Positions 5,482 to 6,774 of a stretch of 6,774 bases of DNA are shown here, piece by piece. Within the stretch, counting starts at the first letter, position 1, and each line of letters starts with the position of its first letter. The notes below the pieces were generated by a model. The model was not told the origin of the DNA. It searched no databases and saw only the letters and a program-made list of their open reading frames with translations. The DNA is from Phycisphaerae bacterium (GTDB lineage: Bacteria; Planctomycetota; Phycisphaerae; Sedimentisphaerales; Anaerobacaceae), in the NCBI GenBank assembly GCA_030609625.1, contig JAUWBX010000106.1, positions 1 through 6,774 on the forward strand. The letters run 5' to 3'. The position numbers were made by a program, and so were the translations under genes.

Positions 5482-6774
5482 ATGAATGAACAATACAAAC
5501 GCCGGGATTTTTTGAGGGTTTTAGGTCTTGGGGCGGCGGCGCTGGTGATGCCGGGATGCAATAGTGTTTCCGGGTTATCTGCCGGTAGTCCGCAGGACGC
5601 CTTACGGCGGAGCAAACGGCCGAACATTATTCTAATTATGGCCGACGATATGGGATATTCGGATATCGGCTGTTATGGTGGTGAGATTCACACGCCCAAT
5701 CTGGACGGACTTGCCGCCAATGCTCTGCGCTTTACGCAATTTTACAATACTGCTCGCTGCTGTCCGACCAGGGCCTCGCTGATGACCGGGCTTTACCAGC
5801 ATCAGGCAGGTGTAGGACATATGATGAATGATAGAGGCTATGCCGGTTATCGCGGAGACCTCAACAACCGCTGCGTTACCATAGCCGAGGTGCTCAAGCA
5901 GGCGGGATACAGTACGTATATGTCGGGCAAGTGGCACGTAACCAAACATCGGGGGCCGGACGGCCCAAAACATAATTGGCCGCGCCAGCGCGGATTCGAC
6001 CGGTTCTTCGGAACTATTCACGGGGCCGGCAGTTTCTACGACCCATGCTCACTGACCCGTGATAATACACAGATACCACCGGACAGTGACGACTTTTATT
6101 ACACGAATGCCATAAGTGACAACGCCGCCGGATTCATTCGTGAGCACAACGCGAACAAGCCCTTCTTTATGTATGTGGCCTACACCGCGCCGCATTGGCC
6201 CATGCACGCCCTGCCGCAGGACATTGCCAAATACAAAGGCCGCTATGCGCGGGGCTGGGACGCACTGCGGGCCCAGCGGCACAAGCGAATGATAGAAATG
6301 GGGATTGTCCAAAGCAAGTGGGAGATAACGCCGCGCGATTCGCGTGTTCCGCCGTGGGAAGAAGCCGAGAATAAGAGTTGGTTTGAGCGTCGTATGGAAG
6401 TTTATGCGGCGATGGTCGATTGTTTGGACCAGGGCGTCGGACGTATCGTCTCGGAATTAAAGCGGACAGGCAGCTTCGAGAACACGCTGATTTTCTTTTT
6501 AGCCGACAACGGCGGCTGCGCGGAAGAATATGGAAGCCGCGGCCCGGTCAAACCGGACCCGTCGAAAAAAATCCCCTTGAGACCGATGGACAAAAACGAA
6601 CTTCAGTACGGTATGCAGCCAAAGGTTACTCGTGACGGCCGGCCGGTTCGTACCGGTTACGGCGTGATGCCCGGCCCGGCCGATACCTACATCGCCTATG
6701 GCAGGCCCTGGGCCAACGCATCGAACACGCCGTTTCGATTGTACAAACACTGGGTGCACGAAGGCGGCATCGCC
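5482..6774 (+). CDS. AtsA-like arylsulfatase (S1_4-type), Tat lipoprotein; 3' end outside window
   Basis: The frame is open from ATG 5482 to the window edge (431 codons, no stop), so the gene is cut on the right. The leader is YKRRDFLR, an Ala-rich stretch and MPGC (Cys26 likely lipidated). Sulfatase marks are LIMADDMGYSDIGCYGG (Asp55, Asp56), ARCCPTRASLMTG (Cys93 as formylglycine, Arg97), SGKWHV (Lys150, His152), TAPHWPMHA (His238), FLADNGGCAEE (Asp341, Asn342) and YKHWVHEGG (Lys422, His423). GVGHM with GYRGDLNN, GWDALRAQRHKRM, VPPWEEAENKSWFERRMEVYAAMVD and PWANASNTPFRLYKHW fit the bacterial arylsulfatase group containing Pseudomonas AtsA (S1_4). The family usually runs about 500 or more residues, so roughly the last fifth is missing. 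It is the third gene of the cluster, 72 bases after the previous one with no evident terminator between. Confidence 0.93.
   Translation, partial: MNEQYKRRDFLRVLGLGAAALVMPGCNSVSGLSAGSPQDALRRSKRPNIILIMADDMGYSDIGCYGGEIHTPNLDGLAANALRFTQFYNTARCCPTRASLMTGLYQHQAGVGHMMNDRGYAGYRGDLNNRCVTIAEVLKQAGYSTYMSGKWHVTKHRGPDGPKHNWPRQRGFDRFFGTIHGAGSFYDPCSLTRDNTQIPPDSDDFYYTNAISDNAAGFIREHNANKPFFMYVAYTAPHWPMHALPQDIAKYKGRYARGWDALRAQRHKRMIEMGIVQSKWEITPRDSRVPPWEEAENKSWFERRMEVYAAMVDCLDQGVGRIVSELKRTGSFENTLIFFLADNGGCAEEYGSRGPVKPDPSKKIPLRPMDKNELQYGMQPKVTRDGRPVRTGYGVMPGPADTYIAYGRPWANASNTPFRLYKHWVHEGGIA

Overview
The window looks like a chromosomal segment from a Planctomycetota-type bacterium, probably of the Phycisphaerae/Sedimentisphaerales kind. 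This is inferred from the style of the genes: a run of diverse S1-family sulfatases with twin-arginine lipoprotein signals of the form RRDFIK...PGC, next to small DUF4870 and DUF3147 membrane proteins and lgt. No rRNA or other marker gene is present, so the taxonomy is a guess.

Layout. Bases 1-1466 hold three plus-strand genes for small membrane proteins. The first is cut by the window edge; it and the second (DUF4870/Tic20-like) share a Pro/Glu/Lys-rich, repeat-containing hydrophilic arm joined to unrelated membrane domains. The third is a DUF3147/GlpM-like four-helix protein. Convergent to it, with only 5 bases between the stop codons, is lgt (1472-2410, minus strand), prolipoprotein diacylglyceryl transferase. 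The last ~40 codons of lgt are not Lgt-like. A different frame of the same DNA reads like the C-terminal end of a PEP-utilising enzyme, suggesting a frameshift or a gene remnant. Bases 2411-2602 form a divergent control region. It has a plausible sigma-70 promoter toward the sulfatases, a -10-like hexamer facing lgt on the same bases, an inverted repeat touching the plus-strand -35, and a short Cys-rich reading frame running into the lgt start.

Bases 2603-6774 are a co-directional cluster of three sulfatases, each with a CxPxR formylglycine motif and a Tat-lipoprotein leader: an arylsulfatase-A-like enzyme, a shorter 'GKWQL' type enzyme, and an AtsA-like enzyme that runs off the right edge. 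The gaps are short (20 and 72 bases), without an evident terminator, so they are probably one operon. The three catalytic domains come from different subfamilies, but the second and third genes share a closely similar 5' segment encoding the signal and linker.

How they may work together (inference): the sulfatases would be exported folded by Tat, anchored as lipoproteins after modification by Lgt, and remove sulfate esters at different positions of a sulfated glycan. No formylglycine-generating enzyme, anSME, glycosidase, SusC/D-type transporter or regulator lies in the window. I found no CRISPR array, tRNA, rRNA, transposase or riboswitch, and no clear evidence of a wholly new system. The most notable items are the reused N-terminal modules and the out-of-frame lgt tail.
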